From: Ostrinia nubilalis
Lineage: Eukaryota > Arthropoda > Insecta > Lepidoptera > Crambidae
DNA length: 64,000 bases
Assembly: GCF_963855985.1 (NCBI RefSeq)
Contig: NC_087096.1
Location: forward strand, 15,190,001-15,254,000
Reading direction: 5' to 3'
In this document: piece by piece, positions 31,986-42,943 of the stretch
Layout: every line of letters starts with the position of its first letter
How positions within the stretch are numbered: position 1 is the stretch's first letter
Position numbers and translations under genes: made by a program
Notes under the pieces: model-generated
Told to the model about the DNA's origin: nothing
The model's input: only the letters and a program-made list of their open reading frames with translations
The model's database searches: none

Positions 31986-33119
31986 GTCCATACGGGGAGT
32001 TTGGTGCATTACTCAAAGTGTGAATATCCAATGGAGAAATAAATGATTAACATATACCATAAATGTGACTTGAAAATAGACCTCACTTTGGGCTCACCTC
32101 TGGGATCAATTAGACCAATTTTTATGGTTACAAAACCAAATGAAGATCTCACGTGTCCTCTTTAACAAATATGTATGTTTTCATTTTCAAAGAAATCTTA
32201 AGCATGCCAGACTGCACTTTTTTACTATGATAAGTTATACGACAAAAAAAAAATTGATATTATTACATACTTGGAAGCGCTCTTTTTTCAGTTAATTTTG
32301 ATCACGTTTATACAAGCTTTAAGTATACATTTCAGCAGCTGCGCTTTTTCCTGATCCGAATATTTTGCTAAAGGAATTTGTTAATCCAAGTTTGAACAAA
32401 ATGTAAACTGTGTTCTTTTTCGTACTGGTGTTAGAGTTGCCATATCGCTATATGACTTTAAACTTATCTACGCGGGTTCTATTCAAACTGCGTCAATGCG
32501 TGTCTATGCTTACATTACTATTATGTCTCCTGCTGCCAGTAGTGCCAGTTTACGGTATTCCCATAACAGTAAATGATATCAGTGTGTGTTGGTATGAGAG
32601 AAAAACTGTCAAGTATGTAGGTTGCTATCGTTACATAGTATAGAATAACTAGTTAATATTAGGAATTGATTAATTGATATAGACTCAAATTGTTCTGCAG
32701 TTGCATCTAGTTTCATACCTTTGCTACCGAAAATATCACGGAAATATATAAAAGGAAAGTTTGTATATACTGGAAAACGAGAACAAACTCAAAAATCTTA
32801 GAATAGGTAGGTGAAAATGTAGAGCCTTATGATGGTACGTTCAGATTACATTTTAAGATATTTATCTTCTACTCGTAGTAATATGACACAGATACCCAAA
32901 CTCCACCCAAAAATAAAAAAGTATTGAAAAGATACTAACCCTTTTTCTCCGTAACATACCAAAAGCAGAATCCCTAGGAATTCCCCAGCTATTTTATTCG
33001 AATATTTCGTCGATATGAGATTTCACAATCTTAGAATAACGGATATCTATCTCTGTGGACAAAAAAATGTCTCAATAACGAATAAATCAGGGTGGCCGTA
33101 AGATAAAAATAAAGGGATA
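31986..33119. other. Anonymous AT-rich stretch
   Basis: The 77-codon frame at 32410-32643 is hydrophobic in its middle third but has no signal or domain context. No repeat ends were found. Confidence 0.5.
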
Positions 33120-33310
33120 TCAAAAAAATGTCGTCGAACAGAACATTCCGGACTCATATTGGAACGGGTGAGTTGTACGTCAGCGGATCGCGGGATTCTG
33201 AGATAAAATCCCGGGGCGGCGGCTGGGATTGCGGTCTGGTCCGGGATAAAGCGTAATAGACAAACTCGATTACAGATCTCCCCCGGCGACGTTCTCAATG
33301 ATCCCGGAAT
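33120..33310. other. CpG-dense islet
   Basis: GGATCGCGGGATTCTGAG, TCCCGGGGCGGCGG, TCCCCCGGCGACG and ATCCCGGAATTCCCGGG give a locally high CpG and GC level. The 83-codon minus frame (33047-33298) is probably a by-product of the low stop density. Confidence 0.4.
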
Positions 33311-33526
33311 TCCCGGGCCACTAAAGGTTCGATGTGACGTCGTTTGTAGCTCGCAGCAAATAAGTTTAATTTGACAATATCTTTAAGCCCTCGAGGGTTG
33401 GCTTGTATTGTTGGTAGGCCATTGTGGCTATTTGTCTTGTACAGAAACTAGCCTAATGGATAGTTTACGTTTACTTACGTCATTTGAAGTAGTTACATGC
33501 CTAATTCCCATCAATTAATCTTAGTT

Positions 33527-33646
33527 AGGCTGGGTTGCACAATCTTACTTTAACTTTAAAAAACGTCAAAAATCTGTCAAACTCCATAGAAAGAGCACTG
33601 GTTATCGATAGTTACGGTTAAAGTAAGGTGGTGCAACTCATCCTTA
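33527..33646. mobile_element. MITE, GGCTGNGTTGCACCA family
   Basis: The ends are TAGGCTGGGTTGCACAATC and GGTGGTGCAACTCATCCT. The inner CGTCAAAAATCTGTCAAAC block is shared with 48124-48280. Confidence 0.85.
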
Positions 33647-34021
33647 TGCTGATAAGATTAGTTAAGTTTACCATAATCTGCCAATTAAGTTAAAATATTT
33701 ACGTGAAATCCCTTGCTTACGTACCTTATTCTATTGATAAATCAATTTATAAAATCAAAAGCCTAATATTGGAAAACCATCATGGACTTTAAAGCTATTA
33801 GTAAAATTTGATAACGAAACTTTAAAAGCTCTTAAGTTAAATATATCACTTTCAATGTTTCAATATTGAGATTGATCGTTATCATGAAACTGTTGTTCTT
33901 CTACATGATAAATGTTAGCCGTAAATATAAAATCTAACTTTCTAGATGATAGATTTGAAAATTTTAGAGAAAAACAATTTCAAACAAGCTTGCTGTCTCA
34001 GCCAAATTGTATCCACTACTG

Positions 34022-34123
34022 GGCAAGGGGGGGGGGGGGGGGGGCAGCGCAGGACCGTTCATTGTGGAAAACCTTGGGGGAGGCCTTTGTCCAGCAGTGG
34101 ACGTCATTTGGCTGAAACGACGA
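34022..34123 (+). mobile_element. RTE 3' relic joined to a poly(G) run
   Basis: After about 18 G residues (34027-34044) comes GCAGCGCAGGACCGTTCATT, GGGGGAGGCCTTTGTCCAGC and GGCTGAAACGA. The poly(G) at the 5' junction is odd for a target-primed insertion. It may be template-independent addition or an assembly artefact. Small frames on both strands here are glycine or proline shadows of the G run. Confidence 0.8.
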
Positions 34124-34244
34124 CTGGGCAAAGGCATCCTCCAAAGGCGCATCCCACTACCTAGCCAGATCGACAGCCCGACGAGTGAGGCCTGCCTGAA
34201 GCAGAAATGTTTCGTGAAAGAAGTAGAAAAATGCCCCAGCGTAT

Positions 34245-34385
34245 TATCATTTCAGACACAGGACATCTACTGCTGCACATAGGCCTCCGCAAATGATTTC
34301 CATACTGACTAGTTGGTAGCGGCCTGCATCCAGCGTCTTCCTGGTGCCCTTATAAGGTCATCTGTCCACCTTGTGCGAGGACACA
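34245..34385 (-). mobile_element. RTE 3' relic, (ATG)n subfamily
   Basis: On the minus strand it reads CACAAGGTGGACAGATGACC, GACGCTGGATGCAGGCCGC and GGAGGCCTATGTGCAGCAG. It faces the (AACG)n relic at 34022 tail to tail. Confidence 0.8.
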
Positions 34386-34404
34386 AAACAAAGTAAAACT
34401 AAAT

Positions 34405-34475
34405 CTTTACATTTTTAATGGGACAATAGGCAAAGAGCAGACGGATTACTTGATGGTACCTAAGTCATGACCAAG
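34405..34475 (-). mobile_element. LINE 3' tail
   Basis: On the minus strand: ACCATCAAGTAATCCGTCTG, CTCTTTGCCTATTGTCCC and an A-rich end. It is related to the tail at 42091-42189. Confidence 0.65.
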
Positions 34476-35169
34476 GTATAAGTTAAGGTCTCTTTGAAAG
34501 ATTGTAGGTCATATCGGTCCGGAAATTATATTTAATCGGATAACAGATTGGATCGTCTAAAATTAAATTCCAGAAAGGGCGTGCCGATAGTCGCTTGCGC
34601 AATCTGGGATTTGCAGTTTTCCTTTTGTCAGAAATAACAGAAATAATAAAAAGGGCCGGATAATCTTCGGGCACCGTTCAGCTCGACTCGACGGTTTCCA
34701 GTTATGTTTCTTCCGAAGGACTGGTCACAGCGGAAGCTAAGCTAGCTTTTAGTAGCTTAGTATTTTCTTTTATTTATTGGTGATAGACTTTACTATCGCT
34801 CTCGACTAAACTACTACGTTATTTTTTGTAAATTTAATAAATAGGTACTTACGGCATGAAAAGCTGCAATATTTTTTCACGATATTATGTGTGTATAAAC
34901 CTAATAATTAAGTAGGTGATGTGTTAATAATTGTAGTTTTAGACCTAAGGGGTTTTCTACTACGTTAAATATGAATGATATAAAATGACGCAGTATAAAA
35001 TCAAAGTCAAAGCTTTTATTCAGTACTTAGGCCCTTTCCAAGGCCCTTTCCAAGGCTACATATCCCAAATATAGCTTGCCCGAAAATGTCCAGGGATCAT
35101 AATTTATACGTGATTGGTGAAAAGAGTCATTAAAAAAATGAAACATAAATCTTTCAACTAAAATAGTAA
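34476..35169. other. Anonymous stretch
   Basis: A perfect short duplication AGGCCCTTTCCA is repeated at 35029-35055. Sequence just before 35170 (TTCAACTAAAATAGTAAG) matches the flank of the Penelope-like repeat at 25640. No gene. Confidence 0.45.
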
Positions 35170-36100
35170 GGGAGAGTCCGCTAATTTGGACCAGTTTTTT
35201 TCAATCCCATTTTACACATAGTTTTCTTTTGTTTTTGCTAATGTCCATGGTATATAATAAAAGATACATTATTCAACTTACTATTTCATAAGTATTAATT
35301 AACATGATTGTTGTATATTTAGCACAAATCAACAAAGTACGAGTTCAGAGCTTCGGTCCAATTTAGCCAACCGGTTCGATAATTTGTACCACAGGGTTAC
35401 TAAATTGGATTTCAATAAATTTCAAGCCTATAAAAAAACTATGGCAAAATATTATACGATACATTCTTAACAAATTAGGAAACGAAAAGGAACAGTAGTT
35501 AATAACATGGACAATCGATATTGTTTTACACGTTATCACGATTTTGAGTACAAGTTTTGTAATTCCAATTATCGTAACGCACACTTGTACCTAATCTACT
35601 TTGCCAGTCTTTTGTTTTCATTTATTGTTAGTCAAACATAACTACGCTTTTATAACTTCAAAATATGATTTACTAAAAAAAAATTCAAAATCCTTTGGTA
35701 AAGTTCCATACAACTTGATGTGGTACAATTTAGCCGACTAGGTGATAGTGCTTTTAAAAAATCGGTAAAAAATATAGCTTATAAATACCGAAAAATGTTT
35801 CAAATAACTGTAATCCACACTAATTTACGCTTCTAAATAATATATTAGAAACACCCTGTGATTAAATTTAACAAAATTACAAACTAAACATGTATTGTCA
35901 AAAGTTACTTGAAAACAATGAAAAAATACTTTTCAAAATAAAACACACGTGTTTGTTGTCACGGCAAAAACCACATGGCCGATATTAATTGATTTTACTT
36001 GTGTATCGCTGAGTGTTGCAATTACAGACATTCAATAAATACTTTACGAAATATGAGGGTGGTACAATTTACCCGGCGGTACAATATACCGAACTCTCCC
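35170..36100. mobile_element. TIR-like element inserted in Penelope-like repeat
   Basis: The outer ends GGGAGAGTCCG and CGAACTCTCCC are inverted, and related GGTCCAATTTAGC or GGTACAATTTACC blocks lie inside both ends. The flanks AAAATAGTAAG (left) and ACACCGGTCTTAACG (right) are contiguous in the related repeat at 25640, so this 0.93-kb segment is an insertion. No transposase frame is present; the 73-codon minus frame (35363-35584) has no domain. Confidence 0.5.
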
Positions 36101-36105
36101 CTATG

Positions 36106-36303
36106 ACACCGGTCTTAACGCGACGTTTATTAATGAGTTACATTATGTACTCACGGCTTGACGTTTCGGCTGCTGTGCTGCAGCGCCGTGGTCACAAGCA
36201 GAATGGCGGCTCCGTAGCTGTGAGTACATAATGTAACTCATTAATAAACGTCGCGTTAAGACCCGTGTCTTACTATTTTTGTTGGAACGCGAAAGTTTAA
36301 AAT
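36106..36303. mobile_element. Palindromic Penelope-like terminal repeat
   Basis: About 50 bp (GGTCTTAACGCGACGTTTAT to ATGTACTCAC) is matched in reverse at 36217-36268. Between the arms lies CGGCTTGACGTTTCGGCTGC, whose complement contains GCCGAAACGTC. The right flank (36269-36303) matches 25608-25650 in reverse. Inverted terminal-repeat arrangements are known for Penelope-like elements. Confidence 0.5.
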
Positions 36304-36592
36304 CTTTGTTTCTAAATCTAGCTCTTAATAGCTTAGCTTGCAGTACGTCCCAATCATAACATTCCCCACACAACCCTCGGGGTGATAGGCCAAACCGGGC
36401 TGATGGCAGCGATGTCGGTTTGATTGGACATGTGTCAATGTCAACAGTCAATTGTTTAGGCTGCTCCCGCCATCTGAGGCAGCTTTAAGGTATCAAGATG
36501 GGTTCAATATGAGAGTCTTCAAAAAATATTATATTTATGGCTGATTTTTCAAAGAATAAGTTTGGCACATTGACAGTTTTAGTATAGGAAAT
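36304..36592. other. Anonymous stretch
   Basis: No repeat end or gene was recognised. The 102-codon minus frame (36143-36451) runs out of the palindrome and is a shadow. Confidence 0.45.
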
Positions 36593-36790
36593 CTTACAAA
36601 TATAATAAATGAGAAAGTTTGTATGGAAATCTGGATGTTTGTTACTCTATCATGCAAAAACTACCGAACGGATTCTGATTAAACTTTACAGTACTTTTGT
36701 TTATAATCCAGAATAAAATATAGGCTATAATTTATGACGATCTGTGACAAACAAAATTTCACGCGGGTGAAGCTGCGGGCAAAACCTAGT
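36593..36790 (+). mobile_element. Short non-autonomous Helitron
   Basis: It has GCAAAAACTACCGAACGG, TATAGGCTATAATTTATGAC, TTTCACGCGGGTGAAGCTGC and ends GGGCAAAACCTAGT. It is the nearest relative of 31165-31363 in the window. Confidence 0.85.
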
Positions 36791-37216
36791 ATGTCCTACT
36801 GGCAAGATTATTCTTCAGATATCTGACGATTGAAAAATCTGCCCTTAGAGCGGTTCAACTGGACCTGAACTGAACTTTTTGAATTTTAATTTTTAGTACG
36901 TGATAGGTCGAGGGACCACTTTGCGATAGACTCATTTAAATTAAAACTACACATCGTCATTACTAAATAATTCTTAATTAAGATTAATAAAATAATTTGA
37001 TTTCGTAACAAATACAATGTCAAATCTCTTGCCATCTTGAAAACTATGCTAAGTTGGGCAGAAACTCATATTAAGGTTAAAACTTGTCTTTTACACTATT
37101 TTAAATGCGGATCCCTACAAGTCCCTGCCCATACAATCTTAAAACTTTTAATGAGAGCAAACCCTATACTTTGGGTAAAGGGCGACCTTATAGGTTAAAC
37201 CTATCTTTATTTAAAC
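36791..37216. other. Anonymous AT-rich stretch
   Basis: Nothing was recognised. Confidence 0.5.
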
Positions 37217-37282
37217 TTACTTCGATAACTACCTAAATTCTTAACAGTTAGCTGCTAAGAATTTAGGTGGTTATCGAAGTAA
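37217..37282. repeat. Near-perfect 27-bp-stem hairpin
   Basis: TTACTTCGATAACTACCTAA and the next seven bases pair with 37256-37282 with one G-U or mismatch position. The loop is ACAGTTAGCTGC. Partial outer pairing (CTATC with GATAG) extends it. It could be a tiny MITE or an RNA hairpin; no expression evidence can be drawn from sequence. Confidence 0.7.
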
Positions 37283-38421
37283 AAGAAAATAGATAGTTTA
37301 AAAGTGTAATAACGAGTAAGACCAACTAAATTGTGCCGTAAGTATTTGTATTTTAATCATGTAAAACTGACAGTTTTTTGAGCGCTGTACAAAAAAGAGT
37401 ATCCACATTTATTTAGCGATAATTAGCGAAAAAATATGAATAACTACTCGTACAAAGTTAATTTATTAATTTGAATATCAAAAAAAGAGATAGGTACTAT
37501 TGAGCAAACAAGTAAGATTGTGCTTAATTCAATGTTTTAATATTAAAATAAATGTAGTTTTGAGGTACATCTTACTGTATTTTATTCTAAAATGCTTAAG
37601 ATAACACAGAGTTTATCTTATTCCACACAATTGTACGCTCACGCGCTATTTTGTTGGCTACGAGTAAATAACAATTCTAACAAAAACGTTCTATAAAAAT
37701 GAGCCAAGTTGCGAATGACATACTAGGTTAAGAGAAAGTAGTTATTAAAAAATCTGAGACTCGTAAAAATTGAAGCTCCAATTTGTCGGTTTACTGGTTT
37801 AAGAGATGATTTTTCAACCGTCGCGGCGTCGCGAATATCTTTAAAATGAAGAATCCAATGTTCATTTTGACATTATTTCCCATTTTTTTTAGTTTGAGAT
37901 GCGACTCTTAACGCTAAAAATTAAATAACTATTATTTCCCATACTGGAACTGTCAATACGCCAAACTAATTATGAAGAATTAGTTTGACTGAAGTTAAAA
38001 GCATCCGACGATTGAAAAATCTGCTTTAAATAAATCTCTATTTATTTGTTTTTAGGATGAAGATGAGTAACTATGACAACTTTCACTCCGTCACAGGTCG
38101 ATGGTACGAAGGCTTATAAGGATGCCGTTTGCGCTTAACTTGGCTTCGACTCTACCATGCCAGAATGAAATTCCAAGCAAAATGACACACTTGACGTTAA
38201 TTAAGAAACAATAGTAAACGCCCCGCGGCCTCGCTCAGTCTTTGAAGTTCTCTGTCATTGTTCTAAGTAAATAACCTTACGGTTAGATTGCTACGCTTAT
38301 TTGTAATTAATTTGTTAAGCTGGGTTATTAATATAACAGTATCTGATGTAACTATCGTAGTCTATGACGTTTGAGGAAATGTTTCAGTTAATTTAATGGG
38401 ATGTAGGGTATTATATTACAT
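37283..38421. other. Anonymous AT-rich stretch
   Basis: Two blocks resemble each other loosely (ATTGAAAAATCTGC near 36832 and 38017). No gene or clear element was seen. Confidence 0.45.
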
Positions 38422-38653
38422 ACTAGCTTTCCGCCCGCAGCTTCGCCCGCGTGGAATTTTGTCTGTGACAGAAAAACTTTATCGCGCGCGTCCCTGTTTA
38501 AAAACCCAAGATAAAAACTATCCTATGTCATTTCCCGGGACCCAAATTATCTCTATGCCAAATTTTGTTCAAATTGGTTCAGTGGTTTAGATGTGAAAGC
38601 GAGACAGACAGACAGATAGACAGAGTTACTTTTGCATTTATAATATTAGTATA
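38422..38653 (-). mobile_element. Short non-autonomous Helitron
   Basis: On the minus strand it ends CGGGCGGAAAGCTAGT after the CACGCGGGCGAAGCTGC hairpin. Upstream it has TTGAACAAAATTTGGCATAG and a (GTCT)-type run. The 64-codon plus frame at 38396-38590 is a shadow. Confidence 0.85.
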
Positions 38654-38957
38654 GAAGTATAGATTGTAATAATGGGTGAGAGCGGGCAAGATGGCGATAG
38701 TTCATAAGACACAGGTGCGCTAGGTTAATTAAATTCACAAATATTGCAATTGATATAGGATTGCAATCCAAGCCTTAAGCGAGGATGCGATTACTACAAA
38801 AACATTATAATCGTCTACATTTTTGAATAAGTTTTTGAACACCATGTAGGTAGTACTATAGTTCTTCATGGTTGTCCGAGGGGACTGTTATTTTGGGGAA
38901 AAGAGCTAAGGCATCTTCAGCTACATTTTTTGATCATTGTAAGTTTTGCTCTAGATA

Positions 38958-39007
38958 GAGCGACTATAAGCGCTCCCTGGCGATCTAGGGAGCGCTTACA
39001 GTCGCTC
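38958..39007. repeat. GC-rich 21-bp-stem hairpin
   Basis: GAGCGACTATAAGCGCTCCC pairs with GGGAGCGCTTACAGTCGCTC with one mismatch. The loop is about eight bases (GGCGATCT). It is isolated and stable compared with its AT-rich surroundings. Confidence 0.75.
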
Positions 39008-39833
39008 TCCATCACGCCTCAATCTTAAGTGTCTATCCCTATCAAGCCTTAAGTAAGGGCTATCCCTTTGAGTGGCTAGAAGTTAAAGTTTCCCCAGTCT
39101 GCGTTTTAAGTACGCTTTAATGAGATTGCGCGCATTTAGCCCGGATTATATCGATGTTTCGCGATAAGCCCATACATTTGTCGTCTAAAATCATCGATAA
39201 AATGTTATCATGACGCGCATCTTAGCATAAGTGATCAGCTTGCAGACTTACGAGATCTTTTTTAAATGCGTGTGACGTTCCATTACTCCTTTATCATAAA
39301 ACTTCTTCCGGTATCCAATCAAGAAAAACAAAAACAACATACAAAGTAATTTTCAAGACAAAACCACTCCATCTTGTTCCCAAGCGAAAGCAAAACGAAA
39401 CATTAAACAACACGTCACATATTTACGTAACTTTTAACGAAAACGACGTGAAGATTGTGAAGTCAAGGAAGATTTGTTAACTGAAAGAATAAGATGACTT
39501 CGCAAACATATTCCCAATTAAAACAAAACGGGACTGGATGGGACTCCGGAGGGGAATAATTCCGTTTATTTAAATAATCGAGGCACCTTTATCTCGGCGA
39601 TATTAAATTTTTACTGAGAAAGAAAAACAGAAGTTTCCAGCAAAAATCTGCGGTATTACGAGTTGGGGCGGCTTACAGATGATTGTGGGAGGATAATTGA
39701 GTAAATAAGATTTGTTTTAACCGTTCCAAAGTTAAAGTCGTTATGTTAACAGGCAATTAAATGTGTTTTACAAACAGGTATTTTAAGGCCTCCCCAAATT
39801 AGACGTTTTGAGCAACACGTCAGTTGTTAGACT
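39008..39833. other. Anonymous stretch
   Basis: No repeat ends or credible frames. Confidence 0.5.
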
Positions 39834-39902
39834 AGACTGCATCCCACTTAACATCAGGTGCGATTGTGGTCAAATACCTGCCTTGTTATGCATAAAAAAA
39901 AA
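39834..39902 (+). mobile_element. LINE 3' tail with poly(A)
   Basis: AGACTGCATCCCACTTAACA, CAGGTGCGATTGTGGTC, CCTGCCTTGTTATGC and an A10 tail. Minus-strand copies are at 46146-46245, 48927-49030 and 57143-57236. Confidence 0.75.
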
Positions 39903-39962
39903 AGTTATGCGTTTGCAAGACCGCATACTTAAAACAAAAACAAAATACTAACAACAGTGTAA

Positions 39963-40087
39963 GACTGAGTTAAACTACCTTATTTTAACCATGACTATCT
40001 ATAACCATAACCGGTGATTTTTGTATAGAGCTTAATAGAGTTTTGGCGTTTGTTAAAGTAAAAGTAAGATGGTGCAACCCAGCCTTA
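39963..40087. mobile_element. MITE, GGCTGNGTTGCACCA family, damaged left end
   Basis: The right arm AGTAAGATGGTGCAACCCAG is intact; the left arm (GACTGAGTTAAACTACC) has lost its GCAC. The inner CCGGTGATTTTTGTATAGAG block is clear. Confidence 0.75.
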
Positions 40088-41401
40088 CTTACTTACAAGT
40101 AAATGTTATTATTCCAACGCAGTTGTCACACAATTTTCAGTTACGGTCCGACCGAAAATGGACGACTAACGCCTGGCTCCAAACGACTTTTTTGAAAGAT
40201 CTCTTAGGTTACTTTGTCGCGTTTAGAGAGGCATGTTGTTATTTTTTTTAACTTTAGTTACAGTCGTAAGTCAAAACCATGGTTATTATTTATAATGTTT
40301 TATGAAATTATATGAAATTAAGCGTTAAAAAGGAATAAATTATGCTTTATAACACGTTAATTACTGTTCTGCTCAGAGATTTCAGCGAGGTGGATAACAT
40401 TTCGTACGAGGCACTAGCTTTGAATGCATTTATTTCGCTGAACATAGTTTCTTGAGGTTTGTTAGATAGGTAAGTACTGAACGCATCTTTATCTGTATGT
40501 ATTCAATTTACATTTCGCAAATATAAAATTCGAAGCTAAACAAAGCTAGCGAAGAAAAAGTTAAGTACATCTTTTCACTATTATAAAAACGAAATACTTA
40601 TCAATTTGGAGGTAGATTTCTTCGAATAAGTCGTTGCCAAGCCGACAGTCTGTGTCACGAATAAAATACAGGCTGCTCCCTTTAACGTTTCTAACATGTC
40701 TTGGTTATATCAAATTCTGTGTAAAGAATTCTAAAACGGTGATGTTAATGAAATTTTACAGGGGAAACTGGAGCAGACACGAGCTGCGCTACATTATACG
40801 GACACTTAGGCAAAGTGGTGAATGTTCGTTCTTCAAAAAAGTCGCTCGCGAGCGCGTCGTTAGAGGCGCGAAGAATTGGACGCGGCAGTGATGGAGGTGA
40901 GAAGGTAAAAAGATATCTTTGAAAAAGCTGTAGATTAAGGCGATTAGAGTCCTCAATCCGCGCCAAATGGGCATTTTGTAAAGCCTACTCCTCTTTTACT
41001 ACAGGACAGAAATAGTTGAAAAAAATATATGTTATACAACAGTTCAAGGACTATATTTGTGACGTTTGAATTTTCGCTACGTCTCTTTGTTTTGGATTAA
41101 AAAAATAAATACGGGACATCGATTTTTTACTTAAATTCCCTACTCCTCCAAAACGGCTACATTAATTGAAAAGATATTTGCACGAATAGATTAGGAATTC
41201 TTTAATCTTTAAATGACACGTTGCGTTTTTCAATCGAACATTACTTTCATTCATAAATTTTACTTTTGATAAATTCCGAACGTTTTGCTGTTGAGGGGGC
41301 CCTCGCGGGGTGCGGGCGGCAGTCGGCCGCTGGCCTTCAGACGGGGAGGTTGTGTCACTCGCTGCAAACTGACATTAGCGATCAAAATGAATTTTTTCTT
41401 T
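40088..41401. other. Anonymous stretch with one paired repeat scrap
   Basis: AAGGCGATTAGAGTCCTCAA at about 40938 recurs in reverse at about 45341, so a short dispersed repeat lies here. The frames at 40634-40974 show no domain. A GC-rich block lies at 41296-41345. Confidence 0.45.
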
Positions 41402-41529
41402 GGCTGAGTTGCACCACCTGACGTGACCTAACTTTGACCGTAGCTTTGGCGATAACCGGTGTTTTTTGTATGGAGTTAGACAGACTTTTGACGCTTGTCA
41501 AAGTTGAAGTAAGATGGTGCAACCCAGAT
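41402..41529. mobile_element. MITE, GGCTGNGTTGCACCA family
   Basis: The ends are TGGCTGAGTTGCACCACC and AAGATGGTGCAACCCAG, with a CCGGTGTTTTTTGTATGGAG core. Confidence 0.85.
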
Positions 41530-41682
41530 TTTGTTCGACAATAGATTTTATGTCAGAATTGTTCATAGAGTACGTGCAGTCAGACGATACAATTGAATTA
41601 TGACGCGCTCAGACGCTATTTTCTACCTGAATAGAATCTATTAGTGTAAAAAAACTATAATTGACTCCAAAACAACTGCACT

Positions 41683-41887
41683 CAGGGCCGGATCTACCTA
41701 TGGGCTGATTGGGCTGCAGCCCAGGGCCCCGGGGTTACAAGGGGCCCCCAGATCCCGCTAAAAAGTAGGCCATAATTAAAAAAAAAAAAAAAATTGTCTG
41801 TAAAATCGGTTTACGGACGATATTTTTAGGTGACAACGTCATAAGAAGTTTCAGCCCAGGGCCCCACAAATTCACGATCCGGCCCTG
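41683..41887. mobile_element. Non-autonomous hAT element with perfect 8-bp duplication
   Basis: The ends CAGGGCCGGATC and GATCCGGCCCTG are flanked on both sides by ACTGCACT (41675-41682 and 41888-41895). The inner AGCCCAGGGCCCC recurs near both ends. At 205 bp with a poly(A) centre it is a clean MITE of the hAT superfamily. Confidence 0.92.
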
Positions 41888-42090
41888 ACTGCACTAGATA
41901 AATACAAGTAGGAAAATTATTACGTTATTTATTTACTAGGCCTTTGCAATCAGTATCCAAATTAGGAGCTAGTCAGAATCTGTAACTTAATCGATTTACG
42001 TGAAGAAAACAATTTATATTTTTCATACTTATTAGAATTAGATTTTCAATATGTTTCTTCGCGAAAATACCACAATTAAAAATTATACCT

Positions 42091-42189
42091 GTAACGCCCC
42101 TGGGTCTGCGGGTGTCTATGGGCGACGGTAATCATTTACCAACAGGTGATCCGTATGCTCGTTTGCCTCCTGTCACATTAAAAACAATT
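42091..42189 (+). mobile_element. LINE 3' tail
   Basis: GTAACGCCCCTGGGTCTGCG, GTGTCTATGGGCGACGG, CAACAGGTGATCCGTATGCT and TTTGCCTCCTGTCACA, then an A-rich end. This layout is common at the 3' ends of lepidopteran non-LTR elements. Confidence 0.65.
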
Positions 42190-42943
42190 AAGATAAAGTG
42201 GTATTGAATTGTTCTATAGAGCTTATTAAAAATTTGGATACTGATTACAAAATTAGTCATTTTCGGAGTCGGTGGCAGCCTACCTTTTGGTGATTCGTTT
42301 TGGAGTTGGTTTTAATTTTTAGTGAAATTAATCTATTTCATGCCTTTAGTAGACTATAGGTACTCAGTAGACCTTGTTGTTGCCACTGAAGGTGCATAGG
42401 TACTCAGTACATTGATACCATATTTTTCATGTTAAGTGCAAATAAACTTCCCTAAATTACCAAACCATGAAACGTACCTATATTATTAAATAGTTTCGCA
42501 GATACTACGCAGAAAAAAAAACTCTAAATGTATTTTTCACTTTTTTAAACTTATGAAAATTTAAAGAGATGAAGCGCACCAAAGTTCAGAAGATGAGGCA
42601 CATGACGTCAAGGCATGCTTAAAAATGTGGCGATTTGTGTCGTCACGCGGAATTTCATCGCATCATATCTTCGTAATTACTTGTTTAATTGACAAATAAA
42701 AATATCCTGTGTTCAATATTTTTTGATAATGTAAAATTAACGGACCAAAAGTCTTTTTTAAAGAAACTAGCCTATTCCTATGGCCACATTCCAGCTCCAT
42801 CATCAGACCCTGCAGTTTCCCTTAGAGAATTGAAGACTCATGATTTTCAAAGTAGCGTACTTACATAACATTAGGTAGGTACTTGCTTATACAGGGTATC
42901 CCAAAAACAATGGATAACCCTTCAACCATCGATAGGCCTCGCC
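42190..42943. other. Anonymous stretch with repeat scraps
   Basis: At about 42780-42832, GGCCACATTCCAGCTCCATC matches the repeat at 52790-52870 in reverse. At 42892, ATACAGGGTATCCC resembles a lone CAGGGT-type transposon end. No gene. Confidence 0.4.

Noticed and set aside
33912..34282. Glycine- or proline-rich small proteins on both strands
   Set aside because: They are translations of the poly(G) run and the RTE relic.
36143..36451. 102-codon minus frame
   Set aside because: It runs through a palindromic terminal repeat, where frames open on both strands by symmetry.
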